Below are positions 51,050-59,690 of a DNA stretch of 64,000 nucleotides, piece by piece. This DNA is from Staphylococcus succinus (GTDB taxonomy: Bacteria > Bacillota > Bacilli > Staphylococcales > Staphylococcaceae): contig NZ_CP118976.1 of the NCBI RefSeq assembly GCF_029024945.1, positions 744,001-808,000 of the forward strand, in the 5' to 3' direction. The translations under genes were made by a program, and so were the position numbers. The notes under the pieces were generated by a model. The model saw only the letters and a list, made by a program, of their open reading frames with translations, did not search any database and was not told where the DNA came from. Positions within the stretch are counted from its first letter, which is position 1, and every line of letters begins with the position of its first letter.

Positions 51050-51781
51050 ATGAAATTTGCAATAATTACTGATGTCCACGGAAATTTTGATGCCTTAGAA
51101 TCAGTTTTAGATGATATTGATAGAAGAGAAAAAATCGATAAAATTTATAACTTAGGCGATAATATTGGAGTCGGACATGAAACGAACAAAGTACTGGATG
51201 CTATCTTTGATAGAGATGATATGGAAATTATAGCAGGTAACCATGATGAAGCAGTGATGTCGCTCGTCAATGAAACACCCTATCCAGAAGATTTAAAAGA
51301 TAAATTCTATGAACATCATCAATGGATTGAAAGTCATTTAGATGAAGATTATTATGATAGATTAAATGGCTTATCACGTGTCATGGAGCTGACATTGAAT
51401 AATAAAAAAATATTATTTATTCACTACGAAATTCCTAATGAGAAATTAGAGACACCAATTGATGGGCAACCATTTAGTCCAATTGTTGAGCCAAGTGAAG
51501 AAAATGTTAAAGCGTTATTTGCTGATAAAAATGCGGATTTAATTGTATTTGGACATAATCATACTGTACATTTATATGATGACAAATCAACTGTTTATTT
51601 CAATCCTGGATCAGTAGGATTAAATAATGGCGCATATGCAGTGTATGGCATTGTAACAATTGAGGAAGATGAATTTTCATTTGAACGTGTGAAAGTACCT
51701 TATGATAATGAAGAATTCATAAGAGGATTTAATGAGAAACAAGTACCAGCGAAAGAGCTCATATTTGATAAATTTTTATAA
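51050..51781 (+). CDS. metallophosphoesterase (YfcE/calcineurin-like)
   Basis: 243-aa phosphoesterase with the two-metal motifs DVHGNFDAL (about 8), GDNIG, GNHDE and FGHNHTVHLY, followed by FNPGSVGLN. It hydrolyses phosphodiesters or phosphomonoesters; the substrate is unknown. The ATG at 51050 is behind AAAGGAG; the longer ORF start at 51005 has no ribosome site. Monocistronic. Confidence 0.9.
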   Translation: MKFAIITDVHGNFDALESVLDDIDRREKIDKIYNLGDNIGVGHETNKVLDAIFDRDDMEIIAGNHDEAVMSLVNETPYPEDLKDKFYEHHQWIESHLDEDYYDRLNGLSRVMELTLNNKKILFIHYEIPNEKLETPIDGQPFSPIVEPSEENVKALFADKNADLIVFGHNHTVHLYDDKSTVYFNPGSVGLNNGAYAVYGIVTIEEDEFSFERVKVPYDNEEFIRGFNEKQVPAKELIFDKFL

Positions 51782-51800
51782 CAGAAAACTGTTAAAACTA

Positions 51801-51848
51801 AACTAAGCACCGTATCATTTACTTTAGATGATACGGTGCTTAGTTGTT
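51801..51848. terminator. bidirectional terminator between phosphoesterase and czrB
   Basis: AACTAAGCACCGTATCAT pairs perfectly with ATGATACGGTGCTTAGTT; the flanking genes are convergent. Confidence 0.92.
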
Positions 51849-51868
51849 TAAGATTTAGAATAAAAAGG

Positions 51869-52825
51869 TTAATGGGCATGGGCATGTACATCAGAACCTT
51901 TATCAATAGATGAACATAATGTTGCATTATCATGCTGATGTGCGTTTGTTTCTAATTGGATGGTCATATGTTGAATATTTAAATGTTCTAACTTATGCTC
52001 TAGTCGATTTAAGAGCACTTCGCCCTCTTGGATAGACATAGTATCAGCTACAACAGCATGACAGCTTAAGGCGTTCATTTCATTTGATATTGTCCATATA
52101 TGGCAATCATGTACATTTTCAACCTGGGGCTCATCAATAATTGTAGAAATGACTTTAGACAAATTGACGTCACTTGGTGTACCTTCCATTAATATATTTA
52201 AAGAGGATTTTGTGATACCCCAACTACTTTTTATAATTAGAATAGAAACAATGATACTTGCTATAGGATCAGCAATTGTAAAATTAAATCCCCAAATGAG
52301 TAAAGCAGCAATAATTGCACCCACTGAACCTAATAAGTCACCCATAACGTGAAGGAAGGCACCTCGCATATTAATATTATGAGAGGTATCTCCGCCTTTA
52401 AACATTAAAGCGGCAACTATAATATTTATAATAAGTCCAAGAAGACTAATGATGAACATTTCTGTGGACTTAACATCTTCTGGTGTAAAGAAACGTCCAA
52501 TAGCTTCTACAATTATGACAACCCCTATAACGAATAAAGTAATGCCATTAAATAGCGCGGCAAGTATTTCAAATCTTTTATAACCAAATGTTTTAGATTG
52601 CGTTGCATGCTTTTCGGCATATATAAAAGCAAGCAGAGCAACGCCTAATGAAATTGTATCGCTAAACATGTGTAAACCATCAGATAACAATGCTAAACTG
52701 TTGGCAACAAAGCCGCCGATAATTTCAACAATCATGAATATACCTATGATTAAGAAACTAATTAGTAATATTTTTTTGTTATTTGTGTGTACATGACCAT
52801 GATTATGGTTGTGTTTTTCAGTCAT
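51869..52825 (-). CDS. czrB: zinc/cobalt efflux CDF transporter CzrB
   Basis: 318-aa cation diffusion facilitator with six helices. Histidine-rich ends (HNHNHGHVH at the N terminus, HAHAH at the C terminus) and the metal motifs LLSDGLHMFSDT and HVMGDLLGS are visible. It exports Zn2+ or Co2+ by proton exchange. I use the ATG at 52825; the GTG at 52837 is part of the AAAGGTGG ribosome site. It is co-transcribed with czrA upstream. Confidence 0.93.
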   Translation of the reverse strand: MTEKHNHNHGHVHTNNKKILLISFLIIGIFMIVEIIGGFVANSLALLSDGLHMFSDTISLGVALLAFIYAEKHATQSKTFGYKRFEILAALFNGITLFVIGVVIIVEAIGRFFTPEDVKSTEMFIISLLGLIINIIVAALMFKGGDTSHNINMRGAFLHVMGDLLGSVGAIIAALLIWGFNFTIADPIASIIVSILIIKSSWGITKSSLNILMEGTPSDVNLSKVISTIIDEPQVENVHDCHIWTISNEMNALSCHAVVADTMSIQEGEVLLNRLEHKLEHLNIQHMTIQLETNAHQHDNATLCSSIDKGSDVHAHAH

Positions 52826-52847
52826 ACGAAAAACCACCTTTCTTAGC

Positions 52848-53144
52848 TTATTTATGAGTGGCGTGATGTATCGCTTGTTTTAACAAAGTTGTTACATGTG
52901 TGTCATCTAAAGTATAAATCATAGATTGTCCGTCACGTTTTGACTTAACTAAATGGGCTTGCTTTAATAAACGCAATTGATGTGAAACGTTAGATTGACT
53001 AATATCCAAAGTGTGTGCAATATGACCAACACTACATTCTCCATGTGATAATAAATGCATAATTCGGATACGATTCCCGTCGCTTAAAGCCTTGAAAATT
53101 TCAGTTACGCTATCAATCGTTTGTTGATCAAATGAATCATCCAT
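52848..53144 (-). CDS. czrA: zinc-sensing ArsR/SmtB repressor CzrA
   Basis: 98-aa winged-helix repressor. The alpha-5 metal site is complete: Asp81 and His83 in LDDTHV, His94 and His97 in HHATH, which align with the D84, H86, H97 and H100 of S. aureus CzrA. The recognition helix reads SQSNVSHQLRLL. Zinc binding releases it from DNA. GGGGG precedes the ATG. It controls its own operon with czrB through the palindrome just upstream. Confidence 0.95.
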   Translation of the reverse strand: MDDSFDQQTIDSVTEIFKALSDGNRIRIMHLLSHGECSVGHIAHTLDISQSNVSHQLRLLKQAHLVKSKRDGQSMIYTLDDTHVTTLLKQAIHHATHK

Positions 53145-53153
53145 ATCGAGACC

Positions 53154-53214
53154 CCCTACATATTAATATATGAACATTTATTCATATGTTAATATGTAGG
53201 GCGGAAATTGTCAA
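53154..53214 (-). promoter_or_regulatory. czrA-czrB promoter inside a 48-bp palindromic operator
   Basis: Minus-strand TTGACA (53209-53214), 17 bases, TAACAT (53186-53191). The segment 53154-53201 is a palindrome with two 21-base arms, one mismatch and centre CATTTA. Its core ATATGAACATTTATTCATAT resembles the known ArsR/SmtB 12-2-12 operator. It covers the -10 and the expected start point. Confidence 0.8.
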
Positions 53215-53311
53215 ATTAAGCTATGAGATTGTATATACGAGCACTTTGGTTTGAATATCCTATAAAAGTGGTAAACTTTAAATATCAATATTATTAAGGA
53301 GGTAAAATTTT

Positions 53312-53968
53312 ATGAGTATTTTAGTTATTGGAGCCAATGGTGGCGTTGGCCAGCATTTAGTAAATCAATTAAAAGATAGCAATGAATCTTTCACTGCAGG
53401 TGTGAGAAAAGAAGAACAAGTCAAATCTTTAAAAGATAAAGGTATTGAAGCTACTTTAATTGATGTAGAAGCTGATGATTTAGCTACACTTACAGAAAAA
53501 ATTAAAGGCTATGATAAAGTGATCTTTTCAGTAGGATCAGGTGGAAGTACTGGTGCAGATAAAACAATCAGTGTAGATTTAGATGGTGCAATTAAATCTA
53601 TCAAAGCAAGTGAAGCAAATCATGTGAAACAATATGTGATGGTTTCAACTTATGATTCTAGAAGAGAAGCATTTGATGCAAGCGGAGATTTAAAACCATA
53701 TACGATTGCAAAACACTATGCCGATGAATACTTAAAACAAGCTAATATACCATACACAATTGTGCATCCAGGCGGCTTAACAGATGAAGCGGGTACGAAT
53801 AAAATTGAAGTGGGAGCGTTTTTTGAAGGACGAGGCACTATTCCACGAGAAGATGTAGCGACAGTACTCAAAGAAGTAGTTACTACAGATTATTTGCTTA
53901 ACACAGAGTTTCAAATCATTAGTGGAGAAGAAGAAATCACTAGTGCTTTAACTAACTTTACAAAATAA
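53312..53968 (+). CDS. NAD(P)H-binding atypical SDR (NmrA/YwnB-like)
   Basis: 218-aa protein with the glycine motif GANGGVGQH at residues 7-15 and a Rossmann fold. It continues DKVIFSVGSGG and YTIVHPGGLTDEAG, as in the atypical SDR5/NAD(P)-binding group to which YwnB belongs. Whether it is an active reductase is not clear. AAGGAGG precedes the ATG. A SigB-like pair GTTTGA-N14-TGGTAA lies at about 53249-53274 but is too degenerate to call. Confidence 0.87.
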   Translation: MSILVIGANGGVGQHLVNQLKDSNESFTAGVRKEEQVKSLKDKGIEATLIDVEADDLATLTEKIKGYDKVIFSVGSGGSTGADKTISVDLDGAIKSIKASEANHVKQYVMVSTYDSRREAFDASGDLKPYTIAKHYADEYLKQANIPYTIVHPGGLTDEAGTNKIEVGAFFEGRGTIPREDVATVLKEVVTTDYLLNTEFQIISGEEEITSALTNFTK

Positions 53969-53985
53969 GTAAGTGAAACTTATTT

Positions 53986-54026
53986 AAGAGCCAATTTACA
54001 TTTGTATGTAAATTGGCTCTTTTTTA
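53986..54026 (+). terminator. terminator after the SDR gene
   Basis: AAGAGCCAATTTACAT / ATGTAAATTGGCTCTT with loop TTGT and a T-run. Confidence 0.92.
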
Positions 54027-54097
54027 ATATATATGACTTTTACAATAAAATAATGGTATAAATTTGATACAATAGTACATATCGTTTGGAGGTAATC

Positions 54098-54796
54098 ATG
54101 AAAATTTCAAACAAAAAAATTTATGAACAAGTTGCAGATATTATATTAGAAAGTATTAAGTCAGGTGAGTACAAGGTAGGAGATAAATTACCTTCTATTC
54201 AAAAGTTAGCTCAGACTTATGGGGTAAGCGTGGCATCGATTAGGGAGGCGTTGAATGCGCTACGAACAATAGGGGTTATTGAGTTAAAGCAAGGATATGG
54301 AACGTTTATCAAACAAATTGAACCTAAATTCTTTGAATTAGGTGATAAATTTAATTCCGTAGTACAAATTAAAGAACTACTAGAGTTAAGAGAAATTGTA
54401 GAAAGTTCTACAGTTGAAAAGGCTGCCATAAATCGAAGTGAAGAGGATTTAAAGAGGCTGGAAGAAGCATTAAATGAAATGGGAGAGGCTGTCACAGATG
54501 GGACTTCAGGTGAAAAGGCAGACTTAAGGTTTCATTTATTAATTGCTAAAGCAGCGCAAAATTCCCTATTAGTTGAATTGTTAAATAATATTTCAGGACT
54601 GATGAAAGATTCTATGGAAGAAACACGTAAAATATTTATCTATAGTGCTCAAAAAACAATGCATAGATTACATGAAGAACATGTAGCTATTTATAATGCT
54701 ATTCTTGAGCAAGATAGTAAACGTGCTGTTAAGGCTATGCAATCTCATTTGCTAGAAGTCAAAGTAACAATTTTAGCAAATTTTAAAGAGCAGTAA
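54098..54796 (+). CDS. GntR-family regulator (FadR/FCD type)
   Basis: 232-aa transcription factor. The N-terminal winged helix reads IKSGEYKVGDKLPSIQKLAQ and GVSVASIREALNAL (about 20-55). The C-terminal all-helical FCD domain (about 85-225) has LRFHLLIAKAAQNSLL and the metal-binding histidine region HRLHEEHVAIYNAI. FCD regulators usually sense carboxylic acids. The ATG at 54098 follows GGAGG. No neighbouring catabolic operon reveals its target. Confidence 0.9.
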   Translation: MKISNKKIYEQVADIILESIKSGEYKVGDKLPSIQKLAQTYGVSVASIREALNALRTIGVIELKQGYGTFIKQIEPKFFELGDKFNSVVQIKELLELREIVESSTVEKAAINRSEEDLKRLEEALNEMGEAVTDGTSGEKADLRFHLLIAKAAQNSLLVELLNNISGLMKDSMEETRKIFIYSAQKTMHRLHEEHVAIYNAILEQDSKRAVKAMQSHLLEVKVTILANFKEQ

Positions 54797-54806
54797 TACA
54801 ATAATA

Positions 54807-54846
54807 AAATGCCATTTCAAAATATAAATTGAAATGGCATTTTTAT
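54807..54846 (+). terminator. terminator after the GntR gene
   Basis: AAAATGCCATTTCAA / TTGAAATGGCATTTT, then T's. Confidence 0.9.
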
Positions 54847-54921
54847 AATTGTATAGTTAAAGTATGTTAGCTTGGGTTGAAACTAAGTGCTGCAATGGAG
54901 TTAAATGGGAGCACAGCAAAT

Positions 54922-55063
54922 TAAAAAAGCCCAAACTTTTCCGGAGTTTGGACTTAATAGCAAATTTTATATTTTTGAAAAAGTACTTAACCTTTTTCAA
55001 GTGTATAATTCATCATGTAATTACCTTATATGTAACACGAGTAGAGCACGTTTCCGTAACTCT
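54922..55063 (-). ncRNA. candidate minus-strand small RNA with its own promoter and terminator
   Basis: On the minus strand a SigA promoter TTGCCA-N18-TATAAT (55099-55070) is followed after about 110 bases by a hairpin AGTCCAAACT/AGTTTGGGCT and TTTTTT (54954-54922). A second stem TTGAAAAAG/CTTTTTCAA lies at 54975-55000. The product would be about 140 nt. It contains a nine-codon ORF (55016-54987, MMNYTLEKG) with AAGG in front. The transcript is convergent with gntR and ends clear of it. I cannot name it. Confidence 0.5.
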
Positions 55064-55410
55064 TTTGTCATTATACTATTTGAAGTAATCATTTGGCAAG
55101 ATAAATTTAAAAACAATTTAAAAACTAATCAAAAACAATTTAACAAATATATTATTGTAATTTGTATATATGAGGTTGGGCGAAACTAATGTAAGAAACC
55201 GTCATATGAGTGTGGTGATATCATCAAGGACAGCATAAGTTATTAAAATCTCAATATATACTTTCATAGTAAGTTTAAATCTATGATACAATCACAATAG
55301 TTCAGAAAAACATAAAAAATACATAGATACATAAGCAGTGACTTGTATACGATAAAAAAATAGATAAAAAGTAAAGTATTAATCAACTTAAGAATTTGGA
55401 GGTGTGATTC
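55064..55410. other. intergenic region upstream of manA
   Basis: AT-rich DNA without a supported gene. It contains the promoter of the minus-strand RNA candidate and the unresolved promoter of manA. ORFs reading through here on the plus strand have no ribosome binding site and low-complexity products. Confidence 0.5.
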
Positions 55411-56352
55411 ATGGCGTTATTTTTGAAGCCAATATTTCATGAAAAAATATGGGGTGGTAGCAGACTTAAATCGTTTGGCTATAATATCCCTAGTGACAAT
55501 ATCGGAGAAGTGTGGGGCATATCCGCACATCCCAACGGTAGCTGTGAAATATTAAATGGACCATATCAAGGGCAAACTTTAGATCAAGTGTGGAATGAAC
55601 ATAGAGAATTATTTGGAGATTTTCCGAGTAAGGATTTTCCTTTAATGACTAAAATAGTAGACGCTAAGAAAGCATTATCAGTTCATGTACATCCTGATGA
55701 TGCATATGCTTATGAAAATGAAGCAGGGCAATATGGTAAATCAGAGTGTTGGTACATCGTGGATGCTGAAAAAGACGCTGAAATTATATACGGTCTTAAT
55801 ATAGATACTAAAGAAAATGCAATAGATAAACTAAATGAAGCACAATATGAATCATCAATGTTTAATAAAGTTAAAGTTAAGCCAGGAGAGTTTTATTTCA
55901 TTCCTGCAGGGACGATTCATTCGATTGGTGCTGGTATACTAGTATATGAAACAATGCAATCTTCGGATGTAACATACAGAGTATATGACTATAATCGAGA
56001 AAATGAAGCGGGTCATACACGTCCCTTAAGCCAAAGCAAAGCAAAAGATGTGATTGAAGTCTCTAATGAAAGCATCAATATATCAACCGATACAGAAATT
56101 GTTGAAAATCATAAACGGATACAGTTAGTATCTAATGATTTTTTTACTATGGTGAAATGGGAAATTTCAGGTACATTAAATTATATGAAACCGAGAGAGT
56201 TTGTGTTAGTTTCAGTACTGAAAGGACAAGGTCAAGTTATAGTAGATGGTGAAGTTTATACATTGAATAAAGGCCAAAATTTTATTTTAACTTCAGAAGA
56301 TTTAGATACAATTTTTGAAGGTGATTATGAATTGATAGTAAGTTACTTATAG
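55411..56352 (+). CDS. manA: class I mannose-6-phosphate isomerase
   Basis: 313-aa zinc enzyme interconverting mannose-6-phosphate and fructose-6-phosphate. The cupin zinc ligands are in SVHVHPDDAYAYE (about 95-107) and in IPAGTIHSIGAG (about 168). The N terminus MALFLKPIFHEKIWGG is typical of the short Firmicutes form. GGAGG precedes the ATG. Staphylococci often carry more than one manA-like gene, so this may be a paralogue. The small membrane protein gene follows after 20 bases. Confidence 0.92.
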   Translation: MALFLKPIFHEKIWGGSRLKSFGYNIPSDNIGEVWGISAHPNGSCEILNGPYQGQTLDQVWNEHRELFGDFPSKDFPLMTKIVDAKKALSVHVHPDDAYAYENEAGQYGKSECWYIVDAEKDAEIIYGLNIDTKENAIDKLNEAQYESSMFNKVKVKPGEFYFIPAGTIHSIGAGILVYETMQSSDVTYRVYDYNRENEAGHTRPLSQSKAKDVIEVSNESINISTDTEIVENHKRIQLVSNDFFTMVKWEISGTLNYMKPREFVLVSVLKGQGQVIVDGEVYTLNKGQNFILTSEDLDTIFEGDYELIVSYL

Positions 56353-56372
56353 TAAAAGGAGGGTCATAAAAA

Positions 56373-56600
56373 ATGTATAAATTTTTGTATATATCATTAA
56401 TATGTGGAATTATATCTGGCATAGGCATATTTCTGAAAATACCTGATTATCCTTCGCTAGCATTTCCAATTACGATTGGTGTACTTGGCATAGTTACAGC
56501 ACTGATTACAATTCCTGACAAAGAAATAAGTGGTTTATTAAAGTTAGGCGGCGTATTAATTAATTTTATGCCAATCATGGGCGCTTTGACAGTAGCCTAA
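56373..56600 (+). CDS. small hydrophobic membrane protein
   Basis: 75-aa protein with three hydrophobic stretches: residues 4-22, 31-46 and a weaker one at 54-74. GGAGG lies before the ATG. It is packed behind manA and shares its terminator. I do not recognise a family and no function can be offered. Confidence 0.75.
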   Translation: MYKFLYISLICGIISGIGIFLKIPDYPSLAFPITIGVLGIVTALITIPDKEISGLLKLGGVLINFMPIMGALTVA

Positions 56601-56609
56601 TAGTTAAAT

Positions 56610-56650
56610 AAAAAGTATCTTTACATACGTGTAAAAGATACTTTTTTTAT
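56610..56650 (+). terminator. terminator after manA and the small membrane gene
   Basis: AAAAGTATCTTTACA / TGTAAAAGATACTTTT (one bulge) with a T-run. Confidence 0.88.
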
Positions 56651-56838
56651 GAGTTGATTTTCTTATGTCATTCTAAGCATTATGAAACAGTAGGAGGATT
56701 AAATATTTGAAATAAGCTCAACAATCTTAATTGATGACAAGATAATCAATAAAATAAAATTAAATAACATGCTATTTATCTATGCAGTTTATTTAAATAA
56801 AAATATGGTAAAATGGAATTTGAATTGGAGGTGGAAAG

Positions 56839-57819
56839 GTGAATAAGACTAGAGGAATTATCATGACCTTAGTAATCGCAATGGTTGCAACAATATTAGG
56901 GAGTAAATTTCCAGTAGTAGGTAGTGCAATTTTTGCGATTGTTATAGGTATCATTATTAATAATTTGTTTGTGATCCCTAAAAAATATGAAGCGGGCATC
57001 CAATTCAGTAGTAAAAAAATCTTGCATTATAGCATTGTAGTATTAGGATTTACATTGAGTTTTCACTCTATAGGGGCGATAGGATGGAAGTCACTTCCAA
57101 TTATAATTATCACATTAGGCGCAGCATTTCTTACCGTTTATTTATTGATGAAATGGTTGAGGACTAGTGAGAATTTAAGTATTTTAATAGCTGTAGGAAC
57201 ATCTATTTGTGGTGGTTCAGCTATTGCAGCAACAAGTCCTGTAATTAAAGCTAAAGAAAGTGAAGTTGCTTTGGCGATTGCCACAATTTTTTTATTCAAC
57301 TTAATTGCAGTGTTCATTTTTCCGCCGTTAGGACATGTTCTAAATATGGGGGAAGTAGCATTTGGATATTTTGGAGGCACGGCTATTAATGATACTTCAA
57401 GCGTAATAGCAGCGACTTCAAACTATGGTAATACAGCATTAGAAACTGGTGCAATTACAAAATTAACGAGAACTTTAATGATAATACCAGTTGTATTATT
57501 CTTTACATACAGAACTATTCGTCAAGCACGATCAGAACAGTCTAAGATAGCAGTGAAAAATGTATTTCCTTGGTTCATAATGTGGTTTGTAGTAGCATCA
57601 CTGATTAGTACAATTTTAAACTTTTCCCCTACAATAATTAATATTTTTCATCAACTTTCCTTGTTTTTAATTACTATGGCAATGGGCGGCATTGGATTAA
57701 CAGTTCAATTTAGACAGTTTAGACAAGCCGGTTTTAAACCGCTATTTATAGGTTTAATCACGTGGATTGTAGTTATTGTAACAAGCTTACTTACTATGAA
57801 ATTAATAAACTTATTGTAA
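56839..57819 (+). CDS. YeiH-family putative sulfate exporter (UPF0324)
   Basis: 326-aa membrane protein with about ten helices. Family landmarks are the SICGGSAIAATSPVIKAKE motif (about 122-140) and FGGTAINDTSSVIAA. The start is a GTG seven bases after GGAGG. The sulfate-export assignment is from family naming and is not proven. The EVE-domain gene follows 72 bases later with its own ribosome site. Confidence 0.88.
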   Translation: MNKTRGIIMTLVIAMVATILGSKFPVVGSAIFAIVIGIIINNLFVIPKKYEAGIQFSSKKILHYSIVVLGFTLSFHSIGAIGWKSLPIIIITLGAAFLTVYLLMKWLRTSENLSILIAVGTSICGGSAIAATSPVIKAKESEVALAIATIFLFNLIAVFIFPPLGHVLNMGEVAFGYFGGTAINDTSSVIAATSNYGNTALETGAITKLTRTLMIIPVVLFFTYRTIRQARSEQSKIAVKNVFPWFIMWFVVASLISTILNFSPTIINIFHQLSLFLITMAMGGIGLTVQFRQFRQAGFKPLFIGLITWIVVIVTSLLTMKLINLL

Positions 57820-57891
57820 TGATTGTTACATAAGTACTTTTTGCATATAATAGGAAAGATAGAATTTTTACATGAGATAAGGAGTATCTAA

Positions 57892-59262
57892 ATGGCAGAG
57901 GAAATAAGTTATTTTTGGTTGAATTGCGGATATAATCGCTGGAATCATAACGAATCTTTAGTTGGGCAAGAGACATTATTTGAATCAGGTGCACAATTTA
58001 ATCCTTCACAAGGTTTCAGATCTTTCAAACAAGCTAAAGTGGGAGATCGTGTTATCTTTTATCAAGTCCAAATGGATACTGGTTTATTAGGGTGTGGTGA
58101 AATTACCAGCGTACAAACGGGTGCTCAAAATAAAATTCGTGTGCAATTTCAATTACAAGAGGAACTTAAACCATTAACAACAGACTATTTAAAACGAAGT
58201 GAACAATTAGAGTTTAGAATAAGAAATATGAAAGAAACATTATTTAATGAAATATCACAGGACGAATTTGATTTAATTGTCCGTTTAGGTAAAGGTGAGG
58301 CTAAGATACCTAGGTATTTCTTCATAGCTGAAGAAGTAGAATTTGAGCCGAAATCTTATAATACGATATATACACATACTTATAATGGCATAAAACGTAA
58401 TGGGTACCATTTTTATACTCAACTTGAAATTGGTGACCAAATCATTTTTTATAATAAAAAGCGGGACCAATCTGTAATTGGCGTTGGTGAAGTAAGCCGA
58501 CATATACATGAAAAAGCCCCAATTCCGGGTAGAACAAACAGCACAGCTATCGAAGTGTATTTTGAACAAGAAATTGATCCCGTATCATTAGGGACATTAA
58601 ATAAACATCCAAAATTAAAAAATTTATATTACTTGCAAGAGAATGCCAAGCAAGCAATAGCGAGTATGTCACAAACTCAATTTGAAGCAATACTTGAAAT
58701 GAGTGAAAATGATGGATTGAAATCTCAATTTGAGGCTGTTAAGAGTGATAATATCATTGATAAACCTGACGAAGATATCAAACCATTTATATTACTTTTG
58801 GTAGATAAAGGTGAGGGCTTAAAAGCTGCTGAAGATTTATTGCAAAAAGCAAATGCCAATCCAGTTATTATTGCGGGACACCCGGATTTCACTGAGAACA
58901 TGCTTTATGGTAAATATTTACCTAATGAAGCTGGCGCACTGTATTACAGAGAAGGATTTATTACAAGTCTAATGCCACGCAAAGATAAAAGCCATTTAGT
59001 TATAGATAATTTTAACCGCATTGATCCAGATATATTCCAAACGTACATTAACGTTTTAGAAGGTTACGAAATGACTTTACCACGTTATAATAAAGAAGGT
59101 AATATGATTAAATGGTCAAGGAAAAAGGATTCATTCTATCACTTTAATCCTAATTGGCATATTGTAGGTATTACTTATGATGATTTGAATGAAATTAAAC
59201 GTAAGTATACAGAACAATTTTTAAAATATGCGCGAATTGTAAAAGTGAATCAAGACGTATAG
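57892..59262 (+). CDS. EVE-EVE protein with a degenerate McrB-like AAA domain
   Basis: 456-aa protein. Residues 1-135 form an EVE (PUA-like) domain with ISYFWLNCG and KVGDRVIFYQ...GLLGCGEI. A second EVE copy follows at about 140-275 (YFFIAEE, EIGDQIIFYN, VIGVGEV). The rest (about 285-456) resembles the McrB AAA+ domain: HLVIDNFNRIDPDIF (about 366-380) sits where McrB has VIDEINRA, and WHIVGITYDD (about 423) matches its sensor-1 region. There is no Walker A loop, and the catalytic Glu of Walker B is Asn. EVE domains can bind modified bases, and EVE-McrB fusions occur in type IV restriction; here the nuclease partner is absent and the ATPase looks dead. The role is unknown. Confidence 0.7.
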   Translation: MAEEISYFWLNCGYNRWNHNESLVGQETLFESGAQFNPSQGFRSFKQAKVGDRVIFYQVQMDTGLLGCGEITSVQTGAQNKIRVQFQLQEELKPLTTDYLKRSEQLEFRIRNMKETLFNEISQDEFDLIVRLGKGEAKIPRYFFIAEEVEFEPKSYNTIYTHTYNGIKRNGYHFYTQLEIGDQIIFYNKKRDQSVIGVGEVSRHIHEKAPIPGRTNSTAIEVYFEQEIDPVSLGTLNKHPKLKNLYYLQENAKQAIASMSQTQFEAILEMSENDGLKSQFEAVKSDNIIDKPDEDIKPFILLLVDKGEGLKAAEDLLQKANANPVIIAGHPDFTENMLYGKYLPNEAGALYYREGFITSLMPRKDKSHLVIDNFNRIDPDIFQTYINVLEGYEMTLPRYNKEGNMIKWSRKKDSFYHFNPNWHIVGITYDDLNEIKRKYTEQFLKYARIVKVNQDV

Positions 59263-59309
59263 TGAATGAATAAAAATTACTCAATTAATTCATTTTGGAG
59301 CTAGAACTT

Positions 59310-59350
59310 CAAAACACCGCCAAACTTAATTCGTTTGGCGGTGTTTTTTA
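59310..59350 (+). terminator. terminator after the EVE-domain gene
   Basis: AAAACACCGCCAAAC / GTTTGGCGGTGTTTT, then T's. Confidence 0.93.
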
Positions 59351-59690
59351 AGATATTCATACTTGTAAGCATTTTGCCCTATGTTTGAAATCCAGTATAT
59401 ATAGTGGCTATAGTACCATATTGAATTTCAAGTAATGTGCTATTTATAGAAGATAAAAGATAGAAATATAATTTCATCTGGTTTCCAACTTCGTACATAG
59501 CTAAACGCTTCTAATTTTTCATAACATTTTTTATAAAATGTAGTGTATAGTAATATTTGTTGGAAGCGCATACTTTTATAAGGGGTTATATGATTTATTT
59601 TGGTGAATTTAGGATATAATATATAGAGAGACTGAACATATTCGAATCTTAAAAGAAAGAAAATTTTATACTGTTAGGATGTGTATTGAT
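59351..59690. other. intergenic region before the DCC-family gene
   Basis: 340 AT-rich bases with no supported gene. A 43-codon minus-strand frame (59571-59440) has protein-like stretches but no ribosome site. The promoter of the downstream gene probably lies near the TATAAT at about 59615. Confidence 0.5.

Noticed and set aside
54905..55189. Plus-strand ORF of 94 codons before manA
   Set aside because: No ribosome site, low-complexity Asn/Lys/Ile-rich product, and it runs antisense through a terminator and promoter on the other strand.
59440..59571. Minus-strand ORF of 43 codons with a protein-like stretch (KLEAFSYVRSWKPDE)
   Set aside because: There is no ribosome binding site before its ATG and it is short; at most a decayed gene remnant, with no match I recognise.
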